Below, one piece after another: positions 38,851 to 48,828 of a stretch of 64,000 bases of DNA. The position numbers and the translations under genes are program-made. The stretch spans positions 34,902-98,901 of the forward strand of contig JAGSGY010000013.1 in NCBI GenBank assembly GCA_023954855.1. The letters are read 5' to 3'. The first letter of the stretch is position 1. Every line of letters starts with the position of its first letter. The notes beneath the pieces are model-generated. The model was not told the DNA's origin. It did no database searches and saw nothing but the letters and a program-made list of their open reading frames with translations. Source of the stretch: Pseudomonadota bacterium. GTDB lineage: Bacteria > Myxococcota_A > UBA796 > GCA-2862545.

Positions 38851-40686
38851 ATGCTCGACGTCAACGAGATTCAGACCATTACGCACGACGTGATCGTGGT
38901 GGGCGCCGGCGGCGCTGGCCTCCGCGCTGCCGTCGAGTGTTCCCGCCAAGGCCTCGACATCGGCGTTGTCTGCAAGTCACTGCTCGGCAAGGCCCACACG
39001 GTCATGGCCGAGGGTGGTGCTGCAGCAGCGCTCGGCAATGTCGACAGCCGCGACAACTGGAAGATCCACTTCCGCGACACGATGCGTGGCGGCAAGTTCC
39101 TCAACCAGTGGCGCATGGCGGAGCTTCACGCGAAGCAGTCGCCAGACCGCATCCGCGAGCTCGAGGAGTGGGGTGCCGTCTTTGACCGCACCAAGGACGG
39201 CCTCATCGCCCAGCGCAACTTCGGTGGCCACCGCTACCCACGGCTCGCGCACACCGGCGACCGTACTGGCCTCGAGCTGATTCGCACCCTGCAGGACAAG
39301 GGCGTTCACTCCGGCATCTCGGTGCACCAGGAGTGCACGGTCCTCGACCTTCTCAAGGACGAGAACGGCCGCATTTCCGGCATGGTCGGATACTGGCGTG
39401 AGACGGGTCGCTTTGTGCTCTACCGGGCCAAGGCCATCATCTTCGCTACGGGCGGCGGTGGTAAGGGCTGGCGCATCACGTCGAACAGCTGGGAGTACAC
39501 CGGCGACGGACAGGCCATGGCCTACCGCGCAGGCGCCGAGCTGATGGACATGGAATTCTGTCAGTTCCACCCCACGGGCATGGTCTGGCCTCCGTCCGTT
39601 CGCGGCATCCTCGTCACAGAGGGCGTGCGTGGAGAGGGCGGCATCCTCACCAACTCGGAGGGTGACCGCTTCATGTTCAAGTACACCCCCGAGAAGTTCC
39701 AGTCGGAGACGGCGGACACGGTCGAGGAAGCCAACCGCTGGCTCGCAGGCGACAAGAACGCCCGTCGGCCCCCCGAGCTTCTGACTCGCGACGTCGTCGC
39801 CCGGTCCATCGTCCAAGAGGTCAAGGCAGGCCGCGGTTCGCCGCACGGCGGTGCCTTCCTCGACATCGGCTCGCGCCGTCCTGCGGACTACATCAAGAAG
39901 AAGCTCCCGTCGATGTACCACCAGTTCAAGGAACTGGCCGAAGTCGACATCACGAAGGACCCGATGGAAGTCGGGCCGACCTTCCACTACATGATGGGTG
40001 GCATCCGGGTCGACGCCGACACGCAGATGACGCGCGTCGACGGTCTCTTCGCCTGCGGTGAGTGCGCCGCCGGTCTCCACGGCGCCAACCGCCTCGGTGG
40101 AAACAGCTTGTCCGACCTTCTTGTCTTCGGTCGCCTTGCGGGCGTCGGGGCCAAGGAGTTCATCGACGCGAACGAGGGGCTGCCTGAGATCAATCACGAT
40201 CAGGTGCGCGGCATCATTCGCTCGGCGACCGACATCCTGAACCGCGAGGAAGGGGAGAACCCGTATCTGATTCACGAGGCGCTTCGCGACGTGAACCAGG
40301 ACTTCGTTGGTATCTACCGCACGAAGGAAGGCCTCACGGAGGGCATCGCCAAGCAGGCGGAGCTCAAGGAAAAGGCCAAGACGGTCAAGGCCTACGGCAC
40401 CAGCCAGTACAACGCCGGCTGGCACGAAGCCCTCGACCTCGGCAACCTGTTCATCACCTGTGAGGCCATCGCCCGCGCGGCGCTGCTTCGCGAAGAGAGC
40501 CGTGGCGGTCACTCCCGCGTCGACTTCGAAGGTGAGCGCGAAGAGTGGGGCCTCGTCAACATCGTTTGCCGGATGGGCGACGACGGCAACATGATCGTCG
40601 AGAAGCTCGAGCGCGGCGAAGATCCCGAACACCTCGCGAAGGTCGCTCACGCGACACTCGAGGAGCTGGAGGGCAGCAATGGCTAA
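38851..40686 (+). CDS. sdhA: Succinate dehydrogenase/fumarate reductase flavoprotein subunit
   Basis: 611 residues from the ATG at 38851; GGGGAGG lies upstream in the end of sdhC. HDVIVVGAGGAGLRAAVECS is the FAD fold, KAHTVMAEGGAAAALG contains the His for covalent FAD attachment (H-T-x-x-A-x-G-G), and EFCQFHPTGM, LVTEGVRGEGGIL and YMMGGIRVDADTQM are the dicarboxylate-site motifs. It oxidises succinate to fumarate. The stop overlaps the sdhB start by eight bases. Confidence 0.95.
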   Translation: MLDVNEIQTITHDVIVVGAGGAGLRAAVECSRQGLDIGVVCKSLLGKAHTVMAEGGAAAALGNVDSRDNWKIHFRDTMRGGKFLNQWRMAELHAKQSPDRIRELEEWGAVFDRTKDGLIAQRNFGGHRYPRLAHTGDRTGLELIRTLQDKGVHSGISVHQECTVLDLLKDENGRISGMVGYWRETGRFVLYRAKAIIFATGGGGKGWRITSNSWEYTGDGQAMAYRAGAELMDMEFCQFHPTGMVWPPSVRGILVTEGVRGEGGILTNSEGDRFMFKYTPEKFQSETADTVEEANRWLAGDKNARRPPELLTRDVVARSIVQEVKAGRGSPHGGAFLDIGSRRPADYIKKKLPSMYHQFKELAEVDITKDPMEVGPTFHYMMGGIRVDADTQMTRVDGLFACGECAAGLHGANRLGGNSLSDLLVFGRLAGVGAKEFIDANEGLPEINHDQVRGIIRSATDILNREEGENPYLIHEALRDVNQDFVGIYRTKEGLTEGIAKQAELKEKAKTVKAYGTSQYNAGWHEALDLGNLFITCEAIARAALLREESRGGHSRVDFEGEREEWGLVNIVCRMGDDGNMIVEKLERGEDPEHLAKVAHATLEELEGSNG

Positions 40687-41422
40687 TCGCACCATTCGCA
40701 TTTGGCGCGGCGACCAGTCCGGCGGCCAGTTCGAAGAGTACACCGTCGACGTGGGCGAGGGCATGGTTGTGCTCGACGTCATCCACCTCGCGCAGATGCA
40801 CCACGCCAACGACATGGCCGTGCGCTGGAACTGCAAGGCGGGCAAGTGTGGCTCGTGTTCGATGGAGATCAACGGCAAGCCTAAGCTCGGCTGTATGACC
40901 CGCATGGGCGACTACGAGGCCGACGAGATCATCACCGTTCAGCCGATGAAGTCGTTCCCCGTCATCCGTGACCTCGTCACCGACGTCTCGTGGAACTACC
41001 GCCAGAACGAGCGCATCACGCCGTTCACGCCCCGTCCTCGCGACGCGGACGGAAACTGGCGCATGTACACCGAGGATGTGGAGCGTACGCAGGAGTTCCG
41101 GAAGTGCATTGAGTGCTTCCTCTGTCAGAACACCTGCCACGTGCTTCGCGACCACGACAAGCGTGACCAGTTCGTCGGTCCACGGTTCATGATTCGCATC
41201 GCGCAGCTCGACATGCATCCGCTCGACACCGTCGACCGTATTCCGGCGACGAAAGAAGAGTACGGCGCCGGCTACTGCAACATCACGCGGTGCTGCACCG
41301 AGGTGTGTCCCGAGCACATCAACATCACCGACAACGGCATCATCCCGATGAAGGAGCGGATCGTCAGTCGCTACTACGACCCGATCACGATGCTTGCGCG
41401 GAAGCTGTTCGGCGGAAAGTAA
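40679..41422 (+). CDS. sdhB: Succinate dehydrogenase/fumarate reductase iron-sulfur subunit
   Basis: 247 residues. The [2Fe-2S] ligands are in WNCKAGKCGSCSMEING with a following GC, the [4Fe-4S] ligands in CIECFLCQNTCHV, and the third cluster in CNITRCCTEVCPEHI. It relays electrons from SdhA to the membrane anchor. The complex then feeds quinone in the TCA cycle, whose other genes (citrate synthase, sucCD) follow directly. A strong terminator lies 17 bases after the stop. Confidence 0.95.
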   Translation: MANRTIRIWRGDQSGGQFEEYTVDVGEGMVVLDVIHLAQMHHANDMAVRWNCKAGKCGSCSMEINGKPKLGCMTRMGDYEADEIITVQPMKSFPVIRDLVTDVSWNYRQNERITPFTPRPRDADGNWRMYTEDVERTQEFRKCIECFLCQNTCHVLRDHDKRDQFVGPRFMIRIAQLDMHPLDTVDRIPATKEEYGAGYCNITRCCTEVCPEHINITDNGIIPMKERIVSRYYDPITMLARKLFGGK

Positions 41423-41439
41423 GTCTCCGATGGAGAGTT

Positions 41440-41482
41440 GGGCCCGGCCATCGCGAGAGCGGCGGCCGGGCCCTTGTCGTTG
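41440..41482 (+). terminator. Terminator after sdhB
   Basis: GGGCCCGGCC (41440-41449) and GGCCGGGCCC (41464-41473) make a perfect ten-base-pair stem, with an inner CGC-GAGA-GCG stem, followed by TTGTCGTT. The remaining 190 bases up to the citrate synthase ATG show nothing I can name. Confidence 0.85.
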
Positions 41483-41672
41483 GGAGGGTGATTTCGCCCC
41501 ACCTGGGGCAACCGGGCGCCGCTTTGTGCCAGTGCATGACGCAACTCTGACCTGTCGGATCCGTAGAGGGCAAGGGGTATCCGAGAGGGCCGAAAATTGG
41601 GGGCTCGGAGGGCCTTGACCCCGCTCCGCAGGGCGCATAAACCTTCCGACCGCCCCCTGGGAGTACGCAGCT

Positions 41673-42842
41673 ATGGCAGAGCCAACCGACGTCCTGTTTG
41701 AGATCACTCAAGCGCACCTGAACTCTGGCCTTCGCGGCTTTCCGGTCGGCACCTGCCGCACGTCGCGCGTGGACCCGAACACCGGCGTTTCCTACGTCGG
41801 TTACCCCATCGCTGAGCTCGCCGACCTCGAGGAAGAGGCCGTGGCCTACCTCATGCTGCATCGCGAGCTTCCGACCGATGCCCAGCTGACCGAGTTCGTC
41901 GCGGACATCAAGTCCCGCCGCGGCGTGCCGCCCAAAGTCATCGAGCTGCTCAAGGCCCTCCCGAAGGAGGGGCACCCGATGGAGTGGCTCATCTCGGGCC
42001 TGATCTTCCTCGGCATGACGAGCAAGACCGGTGACTACGTCGAGGACGCCAAGAACGTCGTGGCGCGCCTGCCCGAGCTCGTGGCCGCCATCTTCCGCAT
42101 CCGCAGCGGTTGGGGTGAGCCCATCGCTCCGAACCCCGAGCTCGGCCTCATCGAGGACTTCGTGCACATGCTCGACGTTCCCGGCGCCGACGCCGAGGCT
42201 TTGACGAGCCTGCTTCGCGTCTTCTACATCCTCCACATGGACCACGGCGGCGGAAACCTCTCGACCTTCACCGGCAAGACTGTTGCCTCGGCCCATACCG
42301 ACATCTTCGCGTCCCTGGGTGCTGCGATGTCCGGGCTGTACGGTCCGCTTCACGGTCGCGCCAACCAGGACTGCCTGAACTTCGTGCGTACCGTCGGCAG
42401 CTCCGACCCTGCCGAGATCGAGAAGTTCATTCGCGACGCGCTCGCGAACAAGAAGAAGATCTACGGCTACGGCCACGCAGTGCTCCGTGCCGAGGACCCT
42501 CGCGCGACTATCCAGTACGGACTTGGCGAGAAGATCTGCCCTGACGACGAGCTGTTCCGCACGGCAGCCAACATGCGCATCGTCGCGGTCAAGGTTCTCA
42601 AGGAGTTCCCGAAGATCTCGAACCCGTACCCCAACGTCGACGCGGTTTCCGGAACGCTGCTCAACGCCTGCGGCCTGACCGACTCCGACTTTTACACGGT
42701 CCTGTTCGGCCTCTCCCGCTGCACGGGCATTGCTGCCCAGATCGTCGACGAGCGCGTGCGCTTCCGCGGCGGCAAGGGTGCCCCCATCTACCGGCCCAAG
42801 TACGTCGCTGAGGACCAGACTCCTCGCCACGTGAAGGGCTAG
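41673..42842 (+). CDS. gltA: Citrate synthase
   Basis: 389 residues. The catalytic triad is in place: HMDHGGGNLSTFT (oxaloacetate His), YGYGHAVLRAEDPRA (second His, with the Arg-Asp-Pro-Arg element) and YPNVDAVSG (Asp). GLYGPLHGRANQ is the family signature loop. The protein condenses acetyl-CoA and oxaloacetate. Sequence blocks such as HPMEWLISGLIFLGM differ from the NADH-sensitive E. coli hexamer, so a dimeric type is likelier. It lies between sdhCAB and sucCD. Confidence 0.93.
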   Translation: MAEPTDVLFEITQAHLNSGLRGFPVGTCRTSRVDPNTGVSYVGYPIAELADLEEEAVAYLMLHRELPTDAQLTEFVADIKSRRGVPPKVIELLKALPKEGHPMEWLISGLIFLGMTSKTGDYVEDAKNVVARLPELVAAIFRIRSGWGEPIAPNPELGLIEDFVHMLDVPGADAEALTSLLRVFYILHMDHGGGNLSTFTGKTVASAHTDIFASLGAAMSGLYGPLHGRANQDCLNFVRTVGSSDPAEIEKFIRDALANKKKIYGYGHAVLRAEDPRATIQYGLGEKICPDDELFRTAANMRIVAVKVLKEFPKISNPYPNVDAVSGTLLNACGLTDSDFYTVLFGLSRCTGIAAQIVDERVRFRGGKGAPIYRPKYVAEDQTPRHVKG

Positions 42843-42915
42843 TCCAAGCACTTTCTGACGGGAGCGGGCAAGCGCTCGCATCCCCATCACTCACCACCGA
42901 GCTCGAGGAGCTGGG

Positions 42916-44151
<1,236 letters not shown>

Positions 44152-44154
44152 ATC

Positions 44155-45033
44155 ATGGCCATTCTCGTCAATAGCGACACCCGGGTCATCACCCAGGGCA
44201 TCACCGGCAAGTCCGGTGCCTTCCACACCAAGCAGTGCATCGCGTACGGCTCGAACGTCGTCGGCGGCGTCGTCCCCGGCAAGGGCGGCCAGACCTTCGA
44301 AGACACGGGTCTCCCGATCTTCAACACGGTCGAAGAAGCCGTGGCCGAGACCGGTGCGAACGCCTCGATGATCTTCGTGCCTCCGCCGTTCGCGGCAGAC
44401 GGCATTCTCGAAGCCATCGACGCGGGCATCGAGCTTGCCATTGGCATCACCGAGGGCATTCCGGTTCGCGACATGATCGGTGTGTGGGCCGCGCTCGAGA
44501 AGAGCAAGACCCGCCTGATCGGCCCGAACTGCCCCGGCGTCATCACGCCCGGACAGTGCAAGATGGGCATCATGCCCGGCCACATCCACACCCCCGGCCG
44601 CATCGGCGTGCTCTCCCGCTCGGGGACGCTCACCTACGAAGCGGTGGGCCAGCTCTCCGCCGTCGGCTTGGGCCAGTCCAGCTGCGTCGGCATTGGTGGA
44701 GACCCGATCATCGGCACCAAGTTCATCGACGTGATGGACCTCTTCAACCAGGACGATGACACCGACGCGGTCATCATGATCGGTGAGATCGGCGGCAACG
44801 CCGAGGAAGAAGCCGCCGCCTGGATCAAGAAGAACTTCACCAAGCCGGTGGTCTCGTTCATCGCCGGCGCCACGGCTCCTCCAGGACGTCGCATGGGCCA
44901 CGCCGGTGCCATCGTCTCTGGCGGCCAGGGCACGGCGGAGTCCAAGTTCGCGGCGCTCTCCGACGCTGGCGTGCACATCGTGCGCAGCCCCGGCGGCATG
45001 GGCAAGAAGATGGCCGAGGTCCTTGGCAAGTAG
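44155..45033 (+). CDS. sucD: Succinyl-CoA synthetase alpha subunit
   Basis: 292 residues. [22 protein letters not shown] binds Co[23 protein letters not shown] is the conserved central motif, and [21 protein letters not shown] carries the phosphorylated His. It pairs with SucC. Good AAGGGG precedes the ATG. A terminator follows 20 bases after the stop, ending the TCA gene block. Confidence 0.97.
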   Translation: MAILVNSDTRVITQGITGKSGAFHTKQCIAYGSNVVGGVVPGKGGQTFEDTGLPIFNTVEEAVAETGANASMIFVPPPFAADGILEAIDAGIELAIGITEGIPVRDMIGVWAALEKSKTRLIGPNCPGVITPGQCKMGIMPGHIHTPGRIGVLSRSGTLTYEAVGQLSAVGLGQSSCVGIGGDPIIGTKFIDVMDLFNQDDDTDAVIMIGEIGGNAEEEAAAWIKKNFTKPVVSFIAGATAPPGRRMGHAGAIVSGGQGTAESKFAALSDAGVHIVRSPGGMGKKMAEVLGK

Positions 45034-45052
45034 CCAACGACGCTCTGCATGA

Positions 45053-45088
45053 GGCCTCGCTTGGTTCGCCGAGCGGGGCCTTTTTGTT
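45053..45088 (+). terminator. Terminator after sucD
   Basis: GGCCTCGCT (45053-45061) pairs with AGCGGGGCC (45072-45080), nine base pairs with one T-G, then TTTTTGTT. A classic intrinsic terminator. Confidence 0.9.
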
Positions 45089-45124
45089 GGCGGACTGGAG
45101 GGGCTGCCGATGCGATACTGAGGC

Positions 45125-45670
45125 ATGCGCACACTTCTCTTCGTCGTCGCTCTCTCGGGCTGTGTCCGCCAAGCCTCACCCGAGGTGCCGTATGTCGAGC
45201 TGATCGAGCCGATCAAGAGGCCGGTTCAGCTCGTAGAGAAGGGGAGCGGCGTGGTCGGGTTCACTGCGGCGCCCAGTCGCATCTCGTCGTCCCATCCTGG
45301 GGTGGTGTCGGTGGTGCGTTTCGACGGCGAGCGGCGCTTTCACCTGTTCGCCGAATCCATCGGTGAGGCGTGGATTTCCGCCGAGGTGAATGGTGAGCGG
45401 CAGTCGGTCCCCGTGCGCGTCGTCGCCAGCACGGAGGTCGAGGCGGATCTCGAGCTGTCGGTTGGGGCACAAGCGAGCTTTCCCATCGAGGGTCCCGTGA
45501 GCCGAGTGGTTGTGGGAGACCCCGGCATCCTCGAGTTCAAGGTGGTCGGTGGCCTCGGGGCCGAGGTGGACTCGGTCCAGTTGCGCGGCAACCGCGTCGG
45601 ACGCACCCATGTGGTGGTGTCGACAGGGGAGGACGCCGCACCGATCTTCCGCTGGGTTGTCGTCGACTGA
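45125..45670 (+). CDS. Lipoprotein with pilus/secretin N-terminal-like domain
   Basis: 181 residues. The signal ends VALSGC, so Cys13 is the lipidation site. The second half ([30 protein letters not shown], then [16 protein letters not shown]) matches the small domain found at the N-terminus of CpaC/RcpA-type secretins, here on its own. The first half has a similar beta-rich pattern and may be a second copy. No pilus or type II secretion genes are nearby, so it may bind a distant secretin or act in the envelope alone. Confidence 0.65.
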   Translation: MRTLLFVVALSGCVRQASPEVPYVELIEPIKRPVQLVEKGSGVVGFTAAPSRISSSHPGVVSVVRFDGERRFHLFAESIGEAWISAEVNGERQSVPVRVVASTEVEADLELSVGAQASFPIEGPVSRVVVGDPGILEFKVVGGLGAEVDSVQLRGNRVGRTHVVVSTGEDAAPIFRWVVVD

Positions 45671-45743
45671 ATCGCGGGACGTTGCACCCAGTGGCGAACC
45701 CTGGTGCGTGTGTTACCTCCGCCGGCCAACGAATGGAGGCCAC

Positions 45744-46169
45744 ATGGCTATCGAGCGCACCCTTTCCATCATCAAGCCTGACGCCACCGAGAAGAACGTG
45801 ATCGGCAAGATCATCGCCCGCTTCGAGGAAGAGGGCCTTCGTCCCATCGGCATTCGCATGCAGCACCTCTCGCTGTCCGACGCGCAGGGCTTCTACGCCG
45901 TGCACAGCGAGCGTCCTTTCTTCGGCGAGCTGGTCGAGTTCATGACCCGCAACCCCGTCGTCGTCATGGCCCTCGAGGGCGAGAACGCCGTCGCCAAGAA
46001 CCGCGAGATCATGGGCGCCACCAACCCCGCCGATGCCGCCGAGGGAACCCTCCGCAAGCTCTTCGCCTCCTCGATTGGCGAGAACAGCGTGCACGGTTCG
46101 GACAGTGCCGAGAACGCCGCGATCGAGATCGCGTACTTCTTCCGCAGCACCGAGCTCTGCCCCCGCTGA
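45744..46169 (+). CDS. ndk: Nucleoside diphosphate kinase
   Basis: 141 residues from the ATG at 45744, with TGGAGG upstream. [19 protein letters not shown] opens the fold; [20 protein letters not shown] holds the phosphorylated His and the NDK signature. It equalises NTP pools by a ping-pong mechanism. Monocistronic, between a lipoprotein gene and a terminator. Confidence 0.97.
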   Translation: MAIERTLSIIKPDATEKNVIGKIIARFEEEGLRPIGIRMQHLSLSDAQGFYAVHSERPFFGELVEFMTRNPVVVMALEGENAVAKNREIMGATNPADAAEGTLRKLFASSIGENSVHGSDSAENAAIEIAYFFRSTELCPR

Positions 46170-46190
46170 AGTGGCCGCGAGCCCCTGAAG

Positions 46191-46216
46191 ACCCGGCCTC
46201 GGCCGGGTTTTCTTTT
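46191..46216 (+). terminator. Terminator after ndk
   Basis: ACCCGGC-CTCG-GCCGGGT is a perfect seven-base-pair hairpin followed by TTTCTTTT. It sits between ndk and the convergent unknown gene; on the minus strand the stem is followed by CTTCAGG, so it serves the plus strand. Confidence 0.9.
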
Positions 46217-46221
46217 GTCTG

Positions 46222-46995
46222 CTATTCGCGCTCTTCGAGCTGCGGCTGGGTGAAGCCGAAGCGAACCTGCAGACTCATCTCGTCTTCGGTGATGACGAGT
46301 TCGAGCTCGTCGACACCCATCTTCGTGTTCAGCGCACCGCCGAGTCCGCCGACCATTTCCTCGACCTGGTCGCGCCGCAGGACAGGGACAGGGTTGACCT
46401 TGGGGAGCTGTTGCTCCAGGGCCTTCTCACCAAGACGGGCGACGAGCTGCATCACCGTACCCTCGCCGAGGTGAAGCGCCAGGTCGCCAAGGGAGCCGAT
46501 GACGGCCCGACGATGACGGTCAAAGTGGATGTCGTCGAGCACCACAGAGGCGCCGAGCTTGCGCTCGAAGATGAACGGCATCTCGACATTGGCCCGAGCC
46601 AAGTAGATGGTTCCCTCGGCGATACCCTTCACGTAGGCATCCGCACCGACGCGTTGTCGGCCGTAGCGGAACTGGGTGCCGGCCTCCGAGAGCTCTACGC
46701 GGAAGCTGCCTTCCACGCGAATCATGTCGGTGATCTGGCGCTTAATGGTCGGCTTCCCACGCTTCCACAGAGCCCGGGCCCGGGCTCCGACGCGGCGAAC
46801 GGGCTGGGGAGCGCGTCCGTCCTCGAGTAGTCCGCTGACGCGCTGGCGTACGCCGAGCTGACGTACGGCACTTCGGGTGTTCTCAACGAGGTCGAAGTCC
46901 CCCTTGGCGACCTCGATCGGAAGAGCCGCGCGGAGCAGGTCTTCCCAGAGGTCTCGTCCGAGGGAGAGCGAGAGGTGTGGGCTTTTCATGGGCAT
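46222..46995 (-). CDS. Conserved-looking protein of unknown function
   Basis: 257 residues, no signal peptide or membrane helix. The N-terminal third is basic and helical; the middle (QITDMIRVEGSFRVELSEAGTQFRYGRQRVGADAYVKG) and the end (KMGVDELELVITEDEMSLQVRFGFT) are beta-rich with alternating polar and hydrophobic residues. I do not recognise a family. The start could be either ATG at 46995 or two codons inside; neither has a strong ribosome-binding site. It lies 20 bases upstream of the ackA-pduL fusion on the same strand as the final gene of that possible transcript. Confidence 0.6.
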   Translation of the reverse strand: MPMKSPHLSLSLGRDLWEDLLRAALPIEVAKGDFDLVENTRSAVRQLGVRQRVSGLLEDGRAPQPVRRVGARARALWKRGKPTIKRQITDMIRVEGSFRVELSEAGTQFRYGRQRVGADAYVKGIAEGTIYLARANVEMPFIFERKLGASVVLDDIHFDRHRRAVIGSLGDLALHLGEGTVMQLVARLGEKALEQQLPKVNPVPVLRRDQVEEMVGGLGGALNTKMGVDELELVITEDEMSLQVRFGFTQPQLEERE

Positions 46996-47015
46996 AGTCT
47001 ACTTGAACAAGAGGC

Positions 47016-48779
47016 CTAGCGGCCTGTCTGCTTTCGCAACGTCTTCACGCGGCCTTCCGTTCCGAAGATGAAGCCTTCGGCCCCACGGCCGAGATCCGCG
47101 GCGTTTCCCTCGTCGGTGTCGACATGCATCTCCAGCTTGTAACTGCCTTTGACGCGGACGACGACGTCGCCGAAGACGAGGTCCCGGCCGTTCGTGTCGA
47201 GGGCGACCTCGACAATGTCCTTGTGTTTCACGCCGTAGATCTCGGCGTCGTCCGGGGTCATATGAATGTGCCGCTGGGACTGGATCACGCCCTCGGTGAG
47301 GGTCACGTCGCCATGCGGGCCGCGAAGCGTGAGTCCCGCACTTCCTGCGAGGTCGCCCGAGCGGCGGATGGGGGCGTCGATGCCGAGCGCGAACTCATCG
47401 GTCCGGCTGATCTCGACCTGGGTCTGCGAGCGCTCAGGTCCAATGATGCCAACGCGCGTCATCTCGGACTTCGGCCCGACGAGCGTCACTCGTTCCACAC
47501 ATGCGAACTGGCCGGGCTGAGTGAGCTCCTTTCGGGGGGTGAGGGCGTGGCCGGGCCCAAACAACGCGTCGATGTGCTCGCGCGAGAGGTGCACGTGGCG
47601 AGCTGAGATCGCGACGGGGATCACGCGGTCCGCCTTGATGGGCGCCGGTGCTGCAGCGACTTCGGCGGCCTCGCGAGCAATCTCGAGCTGTTCGTCGGTG
47701 CGGACCACGAGCAGGCGGCAGCGACTTGTGGGGGTCGAGATCTCAGCGACCAGGTGGGTGTCGCTGACGCGCGCGTCGCGGTTTCGGTCTTCGTCGAGGC
47801 GGGCCCCGAGAAACTCCAGCCGCTGGGCCGCACGGTGCCGCATCGATGCGCTGTTCTCGCCAATTCCACCCGTGAAGACAATCGCGTCCACGCCTCCGAG
47901 GACGGCGGCGTACGCACCAATGTACTTGCGAACTCGGTGGGCGAAGACGGCCACGGCGAGTCGACACCGGTCGTCGCCGGCTTCGGCTCGTGCCTCGATG
48001 TCGCGGAGGTCGTTGCCCACGCCAGACAGCCCTGCGAGTCCGCTGTGTCGATTGAGCAGATCATCGAGTGCGTCGAGGTCGAGGTTCTCGGCCCGGGCCA
48101 GGGCGAGCAGGGCGCCGGTGTCGGTGTCACCCGCGCGAGTCCCCATCACCAGCCCTTCAAGAGGGGTCATGCCCATCGAGGTCTCGATGCTCCGACCGAA
48201 CTCGACGGCGGTCGCGCTCGCGCCGTTGCCCAGGTGAAGCGTGATGATGCGGAGGTCTTGGACCTTTGCGTCGAGGTGCGCTGCTGCGCGTCGGGCGACG
48301 ATGGCGTGGCTGGGGCCGTGAAAGCCATACCGACGGATGCCGTGCTTCTGGGCCGTGTCTTGCGGAAGCGCATAGGTGTGCGCGCGACGCGGCAGGGTTT
48401 GGTGGAAAGCCGTATCGAACACAGCGATGTGCGGAAGATTGGGAAGCGCCGTGCGGGCGGCGTGGATTCCCGCCAGGTTTGCGGGGTTGTGCAGCGGGGC
48501 GAGGGGAATCAGTGCATCGAGGGAGTCGATGACGTCCTGGTCGATGCGGGTGGCCTCGCGAAACGCCGAGCCGCCGTGGACGACGCGATGTCCGACGGCC
48601 TCGAGCCCCTCGACGTCGTCGAGTTGGTCGAGGAGCACGGCCATTGCCTCTGCGTGGCTGGGTACCTCCGGGCTCCCGATGCGCTCGACCGAGGCCTTTG
48701 CGAGGGCCACTTCGGTGTCGGTGTCGATAACCGCACCCTTGATCGAGGAGCTTCCAGCGTTCAGTACGAGGACGCGCAT
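47016..48779 (-). CDS. Bifunctional acetate kinase-phosphotransacetylase (AckA-PduL fusion)
   Basis: 587 residues from the ATG at 48779 with GGAGGG upstream. Residues 1 to about 370 are an acetate kinase: VLNAGSSSIK, GHRVVHGG, DTAFHQTL, GFHGPSH, LHLGNGASATAV and FTGGIGENSASMR are all present. From about 385 the protein is a PduL-type phosphate acyltransferase: PVAISARHVHLSREHI and QSQRHIHMTPDDAEIYG provide the His metal ligands, with HVDTDEGNAA near the end. The fusion would channel acetyl phosphate between acetate+ATP and acetyl-CoA. The E. coli-type Pta is absent. The join shows no stop or frameshift. Confidence 0.93.
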   Translation of the reverse strand: MRVLVLNAGSSSIKGAVIDTDTEVALAKASVERIGSPEVPSHAEAMAVLLDQLDDVEGLEAVGHRVVHGGSAFREATRIDQDVIDSLDALIPLAPLHNPANLAGIHAARTALPNLPHIAVFDTAFHQTLPRRAHTYALPQDTAQKHGIRRYGFHGPSHAIVARRAAAHLDAKVQDLRIITLHLGNGASATAVEFGRSIETSMGMTPLEGLVMGTRAGDTDTGALLALARAENLDLDALDDLLNRHSGLAGLSGVGNDLRDIEARAEAGDDRCRLAVAVFAHRVRKYIGAYAAVLGGVDAIVFTGGIGENSASMRHRAAQRLEFLGARLDEDRNRDARVSDTHLVAEISTPTSRCRLLVVRTDEQLEIAREAAEVAAAPAPIKADRVIPVAISARHVHLSREHIDALFGPGHALTPRKELTQPGQFACVERVTLVGPKSEMTRVGIIGPERSQTQVEISRTDEFALGIDAPIRRSGDLAGSAGLTLRGPHGDVTLTEGVIQSQRHIHMTPDDAEIYGVKHKDIVEVALDTNGRDLVFGDVVVRVKGSYKLEMHVDTDEGNAADLGRGAEGFIFGTEGRVKTLRKQTGR

Positions 48780-48828
48780 GGTCCCTCCGGTCGGCACATA
48801 GGAGTGCGGTGTTCTGCTCTCGGCGCGA

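Noticed and set aside
36627..38864. Very long open frame on the minus strand opposite metK and sdhC
   Set aside because: It is antisense to two certain genes, is rich in Val/Asp/His/Gly from reversed codons, and shows no domain. Similar frames oppose pyrG, sdhA, secA and citrate synthase-sucCD; all are GC-rich shadows.
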